The notes under the pieces were generated by a model. That model made no database searches. It was not told where the DNA came from and was given only the letters and a program-made list of their open reading frames with translations. Made by a program: the position numbers and the translations under genes. This document shows, piece by piece, positions 25,723-34,181 of a stretch of DNA of 64,000 nt. Each line of letters opens with the position of its first letter. Position 1 is the first letter of the stretch. The stretch covers positions 1-64,000 of the forward strand of contig NZ_BDJC01000014.1 of assembly GCF_002005565.1 (NCBI RefSeq). The letters are read 5' to 3'. This DNA is from Streptomyces sp. JHA26. Its GTDB lineage: Bacteria > Actinomycetota > Actinomycetes > Streptomycetales > Streptomycetaceae.

Positions 25723-27264
25723 ATGACGATCCCTGGACCCGCCGAGTCGGTGGAACCCGTGGTGCGCACCTCCTCCGGCGCGGTGCGCGGCCGGAGGGAG
25801 GGCGGCCTGGCCGTCTTCCGCGGCATCCCGTTCGCCCAGCCCCCGGTGGGGAACGCCCGGTTCGCCGCCCCGCGCCGCCCCCGCCCCTGGGACGGGGTGC
25901 GCGACGCGTACGCCTTCGGCCCGCCGCCCCCGCAGGACCCGGGCGCCGCGGGCACCGCCGGCCCCCCGGACGTCCCCGGGGGCGACGACTGGATGACGGT
26001 CAACGTCTGGACGCCCGACCCCGACCCGGCCGCCCACCGTCCGGTCATGGTCTGGATCCACGGCGGCTCCTACAAACTCGGCCACTCCGGCAACCCGGCC
26101 TACGACGCCCGCCGCATCGCCGCCGACGGCGACCTCGTCGTCGTCACCCTCAACTACCGCCTCGGCATGGAGGGCTTCGCCCACATCGAGGGCGCCCCCG
26201 CCAACCGGGGCCTGCTCGACCAGGTGGCCGCGCTGGTCTGGGTCCAGGAGAACATCGCCGCGTTCGGCGGCGACCCCGAGCAGGTCACCGTCTTCGGCGA
26301 GTCGGCCGGCGCCGGGTCCGTGGCCTCGCTGCTGGCGATGCCCCGCGCGGCCGGGCTCTTCCGGCGGGCCGTCGCCCAGAGCGTGCCGGGCACGTTCCTC
26401 TCCGCCGAGCTCGCCGCCGACCTCGGTACCGCCCTCGCCGCCGAGGTGGGCCTGCGCCCGACCGTCGCCGACCTCTCGGGCCTCGCCCCGGACCGGCTCG
26501 TCGAGGCCGGGCAGGCCCTCGCCCCGAAGATGCCGGGCGACGTCGCCCGTTGGGGCCGGCTGGCGCCCACGGGCAACCCGTTCGCGCCCGTCGTGGACGG
26601 CGAGATCCTGCCGGTCGCGCCCTGGCAGGCGCTGGCGTCCGGCGCGGCCCGCGACGTCGAGCTGCTCGTCGGCCACAACCGGGACGAGAACCGCCTGTTC
26701 ACGTTGATGGCGGGCGAGCTCGGCGAGATCGGCGAGGACCGCGCGAGCGCCGCCCTGCGCCTGTACGCCCCGGGCGGCGAGGCGGCCTACCGCGCCGCGT
26801 TCCCGGACGCGTCGGCCAACGACCTCTACGAACGCGTCCAGACCGACTGGCTGTTCGCGATGCCGTCCCTCCACCTGGCCGAGGCCCACCTCGCGGCCGG
26901 CGGCCGGGCCCACGTCTACGAACTGACCTGGCCCGCCCCGGCCCACGGCGGCGCCCTGGGCGCCTGTCACGTCCTGGACGTCCCCCTCCTCTTCGGCACC
27001 TTCCGGGCGGGCCTGGCGCTGCTCCAGTTCGGCGGCGCGGAGCCGTCCGAGGAGGCGCTGGCCCTGTCGTCCGGCTTCCGCACCGCCTGGACGGCGTTCG
27101 CCCGCACCGGCGACCCCGGCTGGCCCGCGTACGACACGCGGCAGCGCCTGGTACGGGTCTTCGACGCCGACCCGACCGTCGCGCCGTACCCGGAGGAGGC
27201 CTCCCGGCGCCTGTGGGAGGGGCACGAGTTCACGGCGCTGCCCCCGGTGGGCCGGGAGGTGTGA
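25723..27264 (+). CDS. type B carboxylesterase
   Basis: A 513-residue alpha/beta hydrolase of the carboxylesterase/cholinesterase family. The nucleophile is Ser194 in FGESAGAGS, the oxyanion hole HGGSY is near residue 111, and the catalytic His416 is in GACHVLDVPLLFG. The N-terminus FRGIPFAQPPVGNARF is diagnostic. No signal peptide is seen, so it acts in the cytoplasm. It probably forms an operon with the preceding ene-reductase. Confidence 0.93.
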   Translation: MTIPGPAESVEPVVRTSSGAVRGRREGGLAVFRGIPFAQPPVGNARFAAPRRPRPWDGVRDAYAFGPPPPQDPGAAGTAGPPDVPGGDDWMTVNVWTPDPDPAAHRPVMVWIHGGSYKLGHSGNPAYDARRIAADGDLVVVTLNYRLGMEGFAHIEGAPANRGLLDQVAALVWVQENIAAFGGDPEQVTVFGESAGAGSVASLLAMPRAAGLFRRAVAQSVPGTFLSAELAADLGTALAAEVGLRPTVADLSGLAPDRLVEAGQALAPKMPGDVARWGRLAPTGNPFAPVVDGEILPVAPWQALASGAARDVELLVGHNRDENRLFTLMAGELGEIGEDRASAALRLYAPGGEAAYRAAFPDASANDLYERVQTDWLFAMPSLHLAEAHLAAGGRAHVYELTWPAPAHGGALGACHVLDVPLLFGTFRAGLALLQFGGAEPSEEALALSSGFRTAWTAFARTGDPGWPAYDTRQRLVRVFDADPTVAPYPEEASRRLWEGHEFTALPPVGREV

Positions 27265-27337
27265 GCCGCAGGGCGAACCAGGAGGGCGTACGGCCCCGGG
27301 GAGCAGGTGCTTCAATGACCGCATGGGGGAGGACCGT

Positions 27338-27859
27338 ATGTCTCTGGGACCGCTGGAACTGACCGACGGCCGATGGGGAGTCGGGGACGCCACACGGTCT
27401 GACACCCACTGGGTGGAGTTCCGCCCGGACGGGCTCTACCAGCACGGGCCGGACTCCGAGGGGTACCTGGTGCCGTGGTCCAGGGTCATGGACGGCATCC
27501 GGATCACCTGGGGCAAGCACTCCTGGAGCACGAACAGCAGAGGCATGTACACGTTCAAGGGGAGGGTCGCCACGCGCGGCGGCGGCTGGTTGCACATGAC
27601 GCTGCGCCACCCCTACGAGGACCACCAGCTGCGCTTCGATCAGCACACGCGCTCGTACCGGGCGGTCGACGCGCTCCGGCTGGAGTCCCTGTTGCGGCTG
27701 CTCGTCACCGAGGGGAAGCTCCCCCTCCTCGGCGACGTGGAGCGGGTGCGTCGTGCCGCGGCGTACCTGGCCGACGGGAAGAACCGCTGGATCACCGGCC
27801 GTTCACTGCGGCAGGCGGCGGCGGAGGCCCTGGCGGCAGCCGGCCCCGACGGCCCCTGA
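27338..27859 (+). CDS. hypothetical protein
   Basis: A 173-residue soluble protein that I do not recognise. The N-terminal 100 residues are beta-rich with repeated aromatic residues (THWVEFRPDGLYQH, YTFKGRVATRGGGW), suggesting a small barrel or PH-like fold. The C-terminal 70 residues are helical and basic. ATG 27338 is preferred over ATG 27323 because GGGGGAGG lies 6 bp upstream of it. It follows the esterase on the same strand after 73 bp. Confidence 0.65.
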   Translation: MSLGPLELTDGRWGVGDATRSDTHWVEFRPDGLYQHGPDSEGYLVPWSRVMDGIRITWGKHSWSTNSRGMYTFKGRVATRGGGWLHMTLRHPYEDHQLRFDQHTRSYRAVDALRLESLLRLLVTEGKLPLLGDVERVRRAAAYLADGKNRWITGRSLRQAAAEALAAAGPDGP

Positions 27860-27921
27860 CAGCCGCCGTCGCCGCGGCGGCGACGGGAGCCGCCCGGCGC
27901 CGGCCGTCCCGCCGCACCACG

Positions 27922-28491
27922 TCACAGGCCGCCCATCGGCTCGATGTCCACCCGCACCGGCGTCCCCCACACCCGCAGCACCTCGTAGTCCGTGAACTCG
28001 TGCACCAGCCGGTACGCCATGGCCGCGCGCGGGGCGCGCAGCTGGGCGGCGATGTACAGCTCGGCCTCGCGGCGGTCGCGGCGCGGGGTGCCGCACAGCT
28101 GCCACGCCTGGCCGTTCCACAGTTCCGGCAGCCAGCGCTGCTGGGGTTGCGGGCGGTCGCCGCGCACCCCGTAGCGGGACGGGGCCGGATCGGCGGGCCG
28201 GGCCGGCAGGGGGCCGCCGCCGTACTCGGCGCGGCGGGCGGCGCGGCGGCGGGTCTCGCACAGCAGGCACAGGTCGGGGGCGGCCTCGTCGACCGGTCCG
28301 TTGGGGTGCTCGGGGCAGCGGGTGCTGGGGGCCGTCGTGGTGACGCTCTCCTCCAGTCGGTCCAGCGCGCGCTTCAGGTCGGCGCGGATCTCGTGCAGCT
28401 TGGCGTCCGGCGTGTCGGAGGTCAGGGCCTCGCCGTGCTCACCGAGGAGACGCAGGGCGCGGCCCAGGGCGGTCAGCTGGGCGTGGTTCAT
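27922..28491 (-). CDS. hypothetical protein with possible zinc-binding motif
   Basis: A 189-residue soluble protein. The N-terminal third is helical (QLTALGRALRLLGEHGEAL). Residues about 58-79 contain C-x2-H and C-x2-C spacing (CPEHPNG, CLLCETRRR), which may bind zinc. The C-terminal half has a Trp-rich segment (RWLPELWNGQAWQLCG) and a strand pattern ending in VRVDIEP. I cannot assign a function. The start has a GAGGAGC ribosome site. It is convergent with the preceding hypothetical gene. Confidence 0.7.
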   Translation of the reverse strand: MNHAQLTALGRALRLLGEHGEALTSDTPDAKLHEIRADLKRALDRLEESVTTTAPSTRCPEHPNGPVDEAAPDLCLLCETRRRAARRAEYGGGPLPARPADPAPSRYGVRGDRPQPQQRWLPELWNGQAWQLCGTPRRDRREAELYIAAQLRAPRAAMAYRLVHEFTDYEVLRVWGTPVRVDIEPMGGL

Positions 28492-28665
28492 GCTCCTCAG
28501 GGTCGCACACGGTGCCGACGGGACCGCCCGCCGTCGCCCCGCGCGGCACCGGGCGCCGCGGACGGGCCGGCACAGGAACCGCCCGCGGGGCCGTCGGCCG
28601 GGAGGAGGGCGACGGCCGTGGCGCGGGGGCCCGGCGGGGGCGTCGTGCGTCCGCCGGGGGCGCGG

Positions 28666-29601
28666 TCAGCCCGTCGCCGCCGCCAGCGCGGCGCGCAGAT
28701 GACCGTCGGAGCCCTCCAGGAGGCGGGCGGCCGTCGGGCCGTCGACGTCGGCCAGCAGGGTCAGGATGGCGGGCTTGACCTCGCCGTCGGTGGCGGCCAG
28801 GGCGCGTTCGACCTCCTCGTCCCCGGCGCCGGTGGCGAGCGCGACGATACGGCGGGAGCGGGCGCGCAGCTTCTCGTTGGAGGCGCGGACGTCGACCATC
28901 AGGTTCCCGTACGTCTTGCCGAGCCGGATCATCGTGATCGTCGACAGCATGTTCAGGACCAGCTTCTGCGCCGTGCCGGCCTTCAGCCGCGTGGAGCCGG
29001 TGATCAGCTCGGGGCCGGTGACGACCTCGATGCCGTGCTCGGCGGCGGCCGCCAGCGCACTGCCCGCGTTGCAGGACAGGCCGACGGTCAGCGCGCCGAG
29101 CGCGCGGGCGTGCTCGACGGCGCCGACGGCGTACGGGGTGCGGCCGGAGGCGGACACGCCGACCACCGTGTCGTCGGCGGTCAGGGCGAGGGCGTCCAGG
29201 TCGGCGCGGGCCAGCTCGGCGGAGTCCTCGGCGCCCTCGACGGAGGTGACCATGGCCTCCGGGCCGCCCGCGATCAGGCCGACGACCTGTCCGGGCCCGG
29301 TGTTGAAGGTGGGCGGGCACTCCGAGGCGTCCAGCACGCCGAGCCGGCCGGCCGTGCCGGCGCCCGCGTAGACCAGCCGGCCGCCGCGGCTCATCCGGGC
29401 GGCGACGGCGTCGACGGCGGCGGCGATCTCGGGCAGCCGGGCGGCGACGGCGGCGGGCACGGCGGTGTCCTCGCCGTTCATCAGCCGTGCGATGTCGAGG
29501 GTGGACATCCGGTCGATCTCGGCCAGCTCGGGCCGGAACGCCTCGGTGGCGAGGGTCTCCAACTGGGAGCGCAGGTCGGGGTGGTGGGGGGTGGAAGTCA
29601 T
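28666..29601 (-). CDS. murQ: N-acetylmuramic acid 6-phosphate etherase
   Basis: A 311-residue SIS-fold enzyme that removes lactate from MurNAc-6-phosphate to give GlcNAc-6-phosphate. Motifs: RLVYAGAGTAGRLGVLDASECPPTF, which contains the catalytic Glu; GVSASGRTPYAVGA (SIS sugar-phosphate loop); and the signature LKAGTAQKLVLNMLST. The product is the substrate of NagA encoded 16 kb away, tying wall recycling to the nag operon. The ATG start was chosen over upstream codons because those would read through the intergenic repeat. The RpiR-type regulator gene lies just upstream on the same strand. Confidence 0.95.
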   Translation of the reverse strand: MTSTPHHPDLRSQLETLATEAFRPELAEIDRMSTLDIARLMNGEDTAVPAAVAARLPEIAAAVDAVAARMSRGGRLVYAGAGTAGRLGVLDASECPPTFNTGPGQVVGLIAGGPEAMVTSVEGAEDSAELARADLDALALTADDTVVGVSASGRTPYAVGAVEHARALGALTVGLSCNAGSALAAAAEHGIEVVTGPELITGSTRLKAGTAQKLVLNMLSTITMIRLGKTYGNLMVDVRASNEKLRARSRRIVALATGAGDEEVERALAATDGEVKPAILTLLADVDGPTAARLLEGSDGHLRAALAAATG

Positions 29602-29640
29602 GAAGATGCGGCCCTTTTCAACATCCGGTGTCTGTACATA

Positions 29641-29697
29641 CCTAGGGGCGCGGGGAACTGCGCGATCAACCACAACGGACCCGCAGTCGCCCACGGC
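29641..29697. repeat. dispersed Streptomyces intergenic repeat
   Basis: The segment beginning CTAGGGGCGCGGGGAACTGC and ending near CCGCAGTCGCCCACGGC is, from memory, a motif found in many copies between genes in Streptomyces genomes. It fills the gap between murR and murQ. It contains partial inverted symmetry and may act as a terminator or processing site; its function is not established. Confidence 0.7.
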
Positions 29698-29699
29698 GA

Positions 29700-30716
29700 T
29701 TACCTGCCGCGATCCGCGCGGAGCGCCCCGTGCCGGTGGGCCAACGCCTCGTAGGACGCCGCCAGAGCCGGCGCGGCCGACTCGTACGTCCGCTGCGCCA
29801 CACCCACGAACAGGCAGTCCACCACCAGCAGTTGACTGGTCCGCGACGACATCGCCGCCGGCCGCAGCTCGCTCTCCCGCGCCGTGGACGTGGTCAGCAC
29901 GTGGTCGGCGTACTGCGTGACGGGGCTGTCGGGGCGGCCGGTGACCGCGATGGTCGTCGCCCCGTGTTCGAAGGCGACCCGCAGCGGCTCGATGACGTCC
30001 CAGGTCGACCCGGAGTGGGTGATGGCGAGGGCGACGTCCCCGGCGCGCAGCTGCACCGCGTTGGTGACGGCGAGGTGCGGATCGCTCGGCGCGTGGGCTA
30101 TCAGCCCTATGCGCAGGAGCTTCTGGGTGAGGTCCTGGGCGACCAGCCCGGAGGCGCCGATGCCGTACACGTCGGTGCGGCCGGCGGCGGCGAGGGCGGC
30201 GACGGCCGCACCGAGCTGGACGGTGTCCAGTCCCGCGGCGGTGTCGGCGAGGGTCTGCTGCTCGTCGTAGGCCAGCTTGGCGACCACGTCGGCGATCGGG
30301 TCGTCGACCGCGATGTCGGTCGTGATGGCGGGTGCGCGCCCCGACTGCTGCTGCGCGGCGAGCCCGGCCAGCGCGAGGCGCAGATCGCGGTAGCCGGGGT
30401 AGCCGAGCAGGCGGGCGGTGCGTACGACGGTGGCCTCGCTGGTGCCGGTGAGCTCGGCGAGGCCGGTGACCGTGAGGGCCGCGCAGCCGGCCGGGTCGCC
30501 CGCGACGGCCTCGGCGACCCGCTGCATGGAGCGGGTCATCGACGGCGCCAGCGTGCGCACCTTGGCCGCGAGGGCGGCGGGCGCGGGCGGCGCGCTCCCG
30601 CCACCGGTGGCACGGCGGCCACCGGACGCGCCCGAGGCGCTCGCGACACCCGAGGTACTCGTGACACTCGAGGTGCTCGAGGTGCTCGCGAAAGTTTCCT
30701 TCACGTCATCGGTCAC
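29700..30716 (-). CDS. RpiR/MurR-family transcriptional regulator
   Basis: A protein of about 338 residues with an N-terminal RpiR-type helix-turn-helix (about 75-135, with LAELTGTSEATVVRTARLLGY) and a C-terminal SIS sugar-phosphate-binding domain (about 155-310, with VYGIGASGLVAQDL and LAITHSGSTWDV). Position upstream of murQ makes MurNAc-6-phosphate the likely effector. The first 45 residues are Ser/Thr/Gly-rich. The GTG at 30716 is the likeliest start; no ribosome site is evident, so the mRNA may be nearly leaderless. A GAAA/TTTC palindrome lies directly upstream. Confidence 0.88.
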   Translation of the reverse strand: MTDDVKETFASTSSTSSVTSTSGVASASGASGGRRATGGGSAPPAPAALAAKVRTLAPSMTRSMQRVAEAVAGDPAGCAALTVTGLAELTGTSEATVVRTARLLGYPGYRDLRLALAGLAAQQQSGRAPAITTDIAVDDPIADVVAKLAYDEQQTLADTAAGLDTVQLGAAVAALAAAGRTDVYGIGASGLVAQDLTQKLLRIGLIAHAPSDPHLAVTNAVQLRAGDVALAITHSGSTWDVIEPLRVAFEHGATTIAVTGRPDSPVTQYADHVLTTSTARESELRPAAMSSRTSQLLVVDCLFVGVAQRTYESAAPALAASYEALAHRHGALRADRGR

Positions 30717-30719
30717 GTA

Positions 30720-30734
30720 TGAAAGATATTTTCG
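30720..30734. promoter_or_regulatory. RpiR/MurR-type operator
   Basis: TGAAAGATATTTTCG contains inverted GAAA/TTTC arms around an A+T-rich centre, the form typical of RpiR/MurR operators. It lies 4 bp from the regulator start and about 38 bp from the divergent gene start. Autoregulation is therefore likely, with possible control of both sides. Confidence 0.65.
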
Positions 30735-30771
30735 TTTCGGTCCGCGGGTCAAGAGTGCGCACAATGGGTGC

Positions 30772-31155
30772 ATGGACCCCATCAGCCCCCTGGAGCAGGC
30801 CCTGCACGCCGCACGCGCCCTCGTGCTCGCCGACCTGGTGGCGGGCCAGGTGGCGGAGGCGGACGTCGTGTCGCTCGTCGAGGAGTCCGTCGTGCAGCGG
30901 CGCTGGTGGGTCGAGCAGTGGCCCGAGGGCGCGGAGTTCGTGGCCGGACTGGTCGCGCAGGACGTCCAGGACGCCCTGCTGGAGCGGTACGGCCGCTGGC
31001 CGCTGTGCCCGGTGTGCGGCTCCGGCGACCCGCACGCGCTGGACGTCGAACCGGAACTCGGCCCGGACCCGCACTGGGTGTGCGGCAAGGCCGGGGTGAA
31101 GGTCGCGCCGGTCGGCTCGCTGGACGCCGCCACGGGCGGCATGCAGTCGTCGTGA
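30772..31155 (+). CDS. conserved hypothetical protein with zinc-ribbon-like motif
   Basis: A 127-residue soluble protein. The N-terminal 75 residues are acidic and helical. A putative metal site follows: CPVCGSGDPH, then HWVCGKAGVKV about 25 residues later. It is a recurrent Streptomyces type without known function. It starts 11 bp before the next gene and probably forms an operon with it. There is no clear ribosome site before the ATG. Confidence 0.75.
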   Translation: MDPISPLEQALHAARALVLADLVAGQVAEADVVSLVEESVVQRRWWVEQWPEGAEFVAGLVAQDVQDALLERYGRWPLCPVCGSGDPHALDVEPELGPDPHWVCGKAGVKVAPVGSLDAATGGMQSS

Positions 31156-31165
31156 GGGCGCCCCG

Positions 31166-31447
31166 GTGACCGTCTACATCGACCCGCCGACCTGGCCGGG
31201 CCACGGCCGCCTGTGGTCGCACCTCGTCAGCGACGTCTCCTACGCCGAACTGCACGCGTTCGCCGAGGCCCTGGGCGTGCCGCGCCGCGCCTTCGAACGC
31301 GACCACTACGACCTCCCCGCCCACCGGTACGCCGACGCCGTGTCCGCCGGCGCCCTGGAGGTCAGCAGCCGCGAGGTGGTGCGACTGCTGCACGGGGCGG
31401 GGCTGCGGCGGCGCAAGGGCGGCGACCGTCAGCGGCGCAGCTCGTAG
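31166..31447 (+). CDS. DUF4031 protein
   Basis: A 93-residue protein with the DUF4031 signature throughout: MTVYIDPPTWPGHGRLWSHL at the start, then YAELHAFAEALGVPRRAFERDHYDLP. The family is widespread in actinobacteria and has no proven role. The GTG start is 10 bp after the preceding stop. The last 19 bp overlap the end of the convergent gene. Confidence 0.9.
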   Translation: MTVYIDPPTWPGHGRLWSHLVSDVSYAELHAFAEALGVPRRAFERDHYDLPAHRYADAVSAGALEVSSREVVRLLHGAGLRRRKGGDRQRRSS

Positions 31448-32517
31448 GCGAACTGCCCGGCGTCCTCCTCGTCGGCCCGGGTGAAACCGGCACGCGTGAT
31501 GACGGCCTGGGACGCGGTGTTGCCCGGATCGGTCGTCGCGAAGACGCTCGTCACCTCCTCGCGGTCCAGCGCCCACGCCGACAGGGCGCGCAGGGCCTCG
31601 GTGGCGTAGCCGTGGCCCCGGGCGGCCTCGACGAGGTCGTAACCGATCTCCACCCGGCCGTTCTCGTCGGGCGCGCCGTGGAACCCCATGCCGCCGACGG
31701 CCCGTCCGTCCTCCGTGCGCACGAGCGTGAACATGCCCCACTGCGGCCGGTGCACGCCCGCCTCGTACGCCTTCAGCAGCATCCCGGCGGCGTCCTTCGT
31801 GCCCTGGTACGGCCCGCCGTCGACCCATGCGAAGCCGCCGTCGCCGCCCACGGCCAGGTCGGCGGCGGCCGCCGGCGTGACGCCCTGGAGGGTGAGGCGT
31901 TCGGCGGGGATCACGAGGGTGTTGTTCCAGCGCCACTCGGCGAGCGGGGCGCGTCCTGGCAACTCGCCGCGGCCGGTGGCCCACAGCAGGGTGCGCCAGG
32001 GGTCGGCGCCGGGCTGGACGTGCGGGAAGATCCGGGTCAGCACGTCCTCGCACAGCCCGGCGGACGGCTCGTACGCCAGGCCCAGGCCCTCGGCGATGTC
32101 GTGCGTGTGCACCAGCACCTCGGTGACCCCCATCGCGGCGAAGCCCTCGCGGTCCGCGCTGCGGAAGGGGTACGGGTGGAAGGCGCGGACCTCGCGCGGG
32201 GTGGTGCGGACGGCGGCGGCGAGCAGGGCGCCGGTCGTCTCGATCACGTGGAGGACGCCCTCGTTGTCGGCGGGGTCCAAGCCGTCGTCGCTGCCGTCGA
32301 AGGTGATCTCGAAGGGGACGTAGGCGTCGGTGGCCCGCCCGGCGAGCTGGCCCGCGTAGGCGATCAGGTCGCCCGCGACGTGCTCCGCCGTCTCCCGGCA
32401 GCTCCACTCCAGCCGCCCGGCCCGGGGCTCCGCCCAGTCCCGGTCCGTCACCGTCCGCAGCAGCGCCACCGCGCCCGCCACGGCCTCTTCCACTTGGTCC
32501 CCGCCCATGGTTCGCAT
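31429..32517 (-). CDS. DinB/maleylpyruvate isomerase-like and GNAT fusion
   Basis: A 362-residue two-domain protein. Residues about 5-205 resemble the metal-binding four-helix DinB/mycothiol-dependent maleylpyruvate isomerase N-terminal domain, with SCRETAEHVAGDL and EVLVHTHDIAEGLGL supplying the conserved His positions. Residues about 215-355 form a GNAT acetyltransferase domain (EIGYDLVEAARGHGYATEAL, then TDPGNTASQAVITRAGF). The combination may act in mycothiol-linked modification, but no substrate can be named. Two ATGs nine bases apart (32517, 32508) are possible starts. It lies 10 bp after the HD-domain gene on the same strand, suggesting an operon. Confidence 0.82.
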   Translation of the reverse strand: MRTMGGDQVEEAVAGAVALLRTVTDRDWAEPRAGRLEWSCRETAEHVAGDLIAYAGQLAGRATDAYVPFEITFDGSDDGLDPADNEGVLHVIETTGALLAAAVRTTPREVRAFHPYPFRSADREGFAAMGVTEVLVHTHDIAEGLGLAYEPSAGLCEDVLTRIFPHVQPGADPWRTLLWATGRGELPGRAPLAEWRWNNTLVIPAERLTLQGVTPAAAADLAVGGDGGFAWVDGGPYQGTKDAAGMLLKAYEAGVHRPQWGMFTLVRTEDGRAVGGMGFHGAPDENGRVEIGYDLVEAARGHGYATEALRALSAWALDREEVTSVFATTDPGNTASQAVITRAGFTRADEEDAGQFAYELRR

Positions 32518-32527
32518 GCCGGGCAGG

Positions 32528-33190
32528 TTACGGCGCCGGGCTCTCCCCGGGCGAGAGCATTTCCAGCTCGGCACCCAGGTTGTACCGGGCCGTCGCCTCC
32601 CACTCCCGCTGCCCGTACGGGGTGCGGAACAGCCGCGGGAGGCCCAGCAGTTGACGGAGCACCGCGGAACGGCCCTCGCGGAAGGCGTCGTTCGGCACGA
32701 AGTGGTACTCCTCGCGGACGGCGGCCGTGTAGGCGGCGTACGCCGACGGGGGCGAGGCGAGGACCGCCAGGTCGGCGTCGCACAGCACCTGGCCGTCCCG
32801 GTCGTCGTCGGCGGGGTCGTGGGAGACGGTGAGCCGCACCAGCCGGGCCACCTCGGCGGCCTTGTCCGCGGGCACCCCGGCCTCGGGCAGCGCGCGCTCG
32901 GCCAGCCGTGCCGACCGCTCCTCGTTCTCGGACCGCTCGGGCAGGTACACGGCGTCGTGGAACCAGGCGGCCAGCCGTACGACGTCCGGGTCGTCCGCGT
33001 ACCGCTCCAGCTCGTCGACGCGGTCGAGGACCGCGGTGAGGTGGGCGAGCGTGTGGTAGCGGCGGTGGGGCTCCCGCCAGCGGGCCAGCAGGTTGTCGGC
33101 GTACGGCACCGGGTCCGGCCCGGTGCCGGGGCCCCGGGCTCCGTCCAGGGCGCGGACGAAGCGGGCGCGGAGGGCGTCGAGATCGGCCAT
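32528..33190 (-). CDS. HD-superfamily metal-dependent phosphohydrolase (COG4339 type)
   Basis: A 220-residue predicted hydrolase. The metal ligands appear as RRYHTLAHL and WFHDAVY, followed by a second metal-binding segment DADLAVLASP. This is the compact HD class of unknown substrate often annotated as a predicted metal-dependent phosphohydrolase. ATG 33190 has a GGGGAG ribosome site 9 bp upstream; ATG 33238 would add 16 residues without obvious conservation. It is followed by the DinB-GNAT fusion gene. Confidence 0.85.
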   Translation of the reverse strand: MADLDALRARFVRALDGARGPGTGPDPVPYADNLLARWREPHRRYHTLAHLTAVLDRVDELERYADDPDVVRLAAWFHDAVYLPERSENEERSARLAERALPEAGVPADKAAEVARLVRLTVSHDPADDDRDGQVLCDADLAVLASPPSAYAAYTAAVREEYHFVPNDAFREGRSAVLRQLLGLPRLFRTPYGQREWEATARYNLGAELEMLSPGESPAP

Positions 33191-33280
33191 GCCCTCATTC
33201 TCCCCGGCGCGCTCGATGGGGGGAGTTTCGGTCGTCATGAGGGCGAGCCTTGTGTGGTGTACGTACGGTGACCAGCAACC

Positions 33281-33330
33281 GCGCCCTTACACAGTGTGGC
33301 TGTAAGGGCGCCGAATGTGTCTGTAAGGGC
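33281..33330. promoter_or_regulatory. three-copy half-site array before the XRE remnant
   Basis: GCGCCCTTACA (33281-33291) and TGTAAGGGCGC (33301-33311) form a perfect 11-bp inverted repeat with a 9-bp spacer. A third copy, TGTAAGGGC at 33322-33330, repeats the right arm exactly 21 bp later, two helical turns. It looks like the self-regulatory operator of the XRE gene that follows. Confidence 0.65.
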
Positions 33331-33347
33331 AGGAACAGGGGTGGCCC

Positions 33348-33860
33348 ATGGTGCAGGTTCCGGAACAGGCGGTTGCGGCGCGCGGTCAGGATCCTGCCGA
33401 TGAGCTTCTGCGGTGCTTCGGCAGGCAGATCAAGCTCTTTCGGGAGCGTGCCGGTCTCACCCAGGCCGCCCTCGGTCCGCTCCTCGGGTACAGCGAGGCG
33501 CAGATTGCCGCGATCGAGCAGGGTCGGCGTATCGCCAGGCCGGACACCATCGAGAAACTGGACACGCTGCTTGAGGCGGACGGGGTTCTCCTCGCGATGA
33601 AGCGAGCGGTCGCCCTGACGCGGTACCCGGCCTTCTTCCGGGATGCTGCGCGGATCGAGGAGACCGCAGTCGAGTTCCATCAGTACGCGCCGTTGATCGT
33701 GCCAGGCATGCTTCAGACCGAGGCCTACGCCAGGACGATGTTCACGGTGTGGCGTCCACGCCGGAACGAGGCGGAGGCTGCACCAGGTCCTGGGGCCGCT
33801 CCTTCGGGAGCGGCCCGAGTGTTTCCGGGAGGGATCGTCGCACCTGTGCTACATCGATGA
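33348..33860 (+). pseudogene. truncated XRE/DUF5753 transcriptional regulator
   Basis: An open frame of 170 codons. Residues about 20-78 are an intact XRE helix-turn-helix (RQIKLFRERAGLTQAALGPL, then SEAQIAAIEQGRR). Residues 88-140 are the start of a DUF5753 domain (YPAFFRDAARIEETAVEFHQ, VPGMLQTEAYAR). Homology stops near residue 144 and the last 26 residues look like random high-GC translation. Full-length members have about 270-290 residues, so roughly half the protein is missing. G+C is clearly below that of the neighbours. The expected DUF397 partner is absent. The DNA-binding domain may still be made. Confidence 0.75.
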
Positions 33861-34142
33861 GGCGGGCAACGGCCAGACGCTCGACCCCGCCGGACCGGAC
33901 GCCCCGCCGGTCCTCGTCGTCGGTGGCTTCACCGTTCACGACTCTCACATCAAGCAGCTCACCTGGGACTTTCTCAACATCAAGAAGACGTACCGGCCGC
34001 AGTTGCGCCGTGCCCTGCACCTCTCCGAAGTGATCACACGGAGATCAAGGGTTCCGACGTCCGCAAGGACGTCCGTGTCGGGAACCGGGACCAGCGTCGG
34101 GCGGCGATGCTCCTCGTCGACTCGATGGTCGACCGTGCATAG
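33841..34142 (+). pseudogene. DUF3800 gene remnant with frameshift
   Basis: From 33841 one frame reads HLCYIDEAGN and later PPVLVVGGFTVHDSHIKQL, LTWDFLNIKKTY: the start of a DUF3800 (RNase H-like fold) protein. Near 34031-34037 the reading continues one frame over as HTEIKGSDVRKDVRV and AAMLLVDSMVDRA before a stop at 34140. Complete DUF3800 proteins are about twice this length. The remnant abuts the truncated XRE gene, so a deletion or insertion scar is likely. A CTG codon with GGGAGGG upstream could once have been its start, but the frame is broken. Confidence 0.65.
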
Positions 34143-34181
34143 TCCGACCGGCGAAGCGAGTCCGGCCCTAGCGTGGAGCCC

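Noticed and set aside
33841-34142. Programmed frameshift in the DUF3800 sequence
   Set aside because: No slippery heptamer is seen near 34031-34037, and the fragment lacks its C-terminal half, so decay is simpler.
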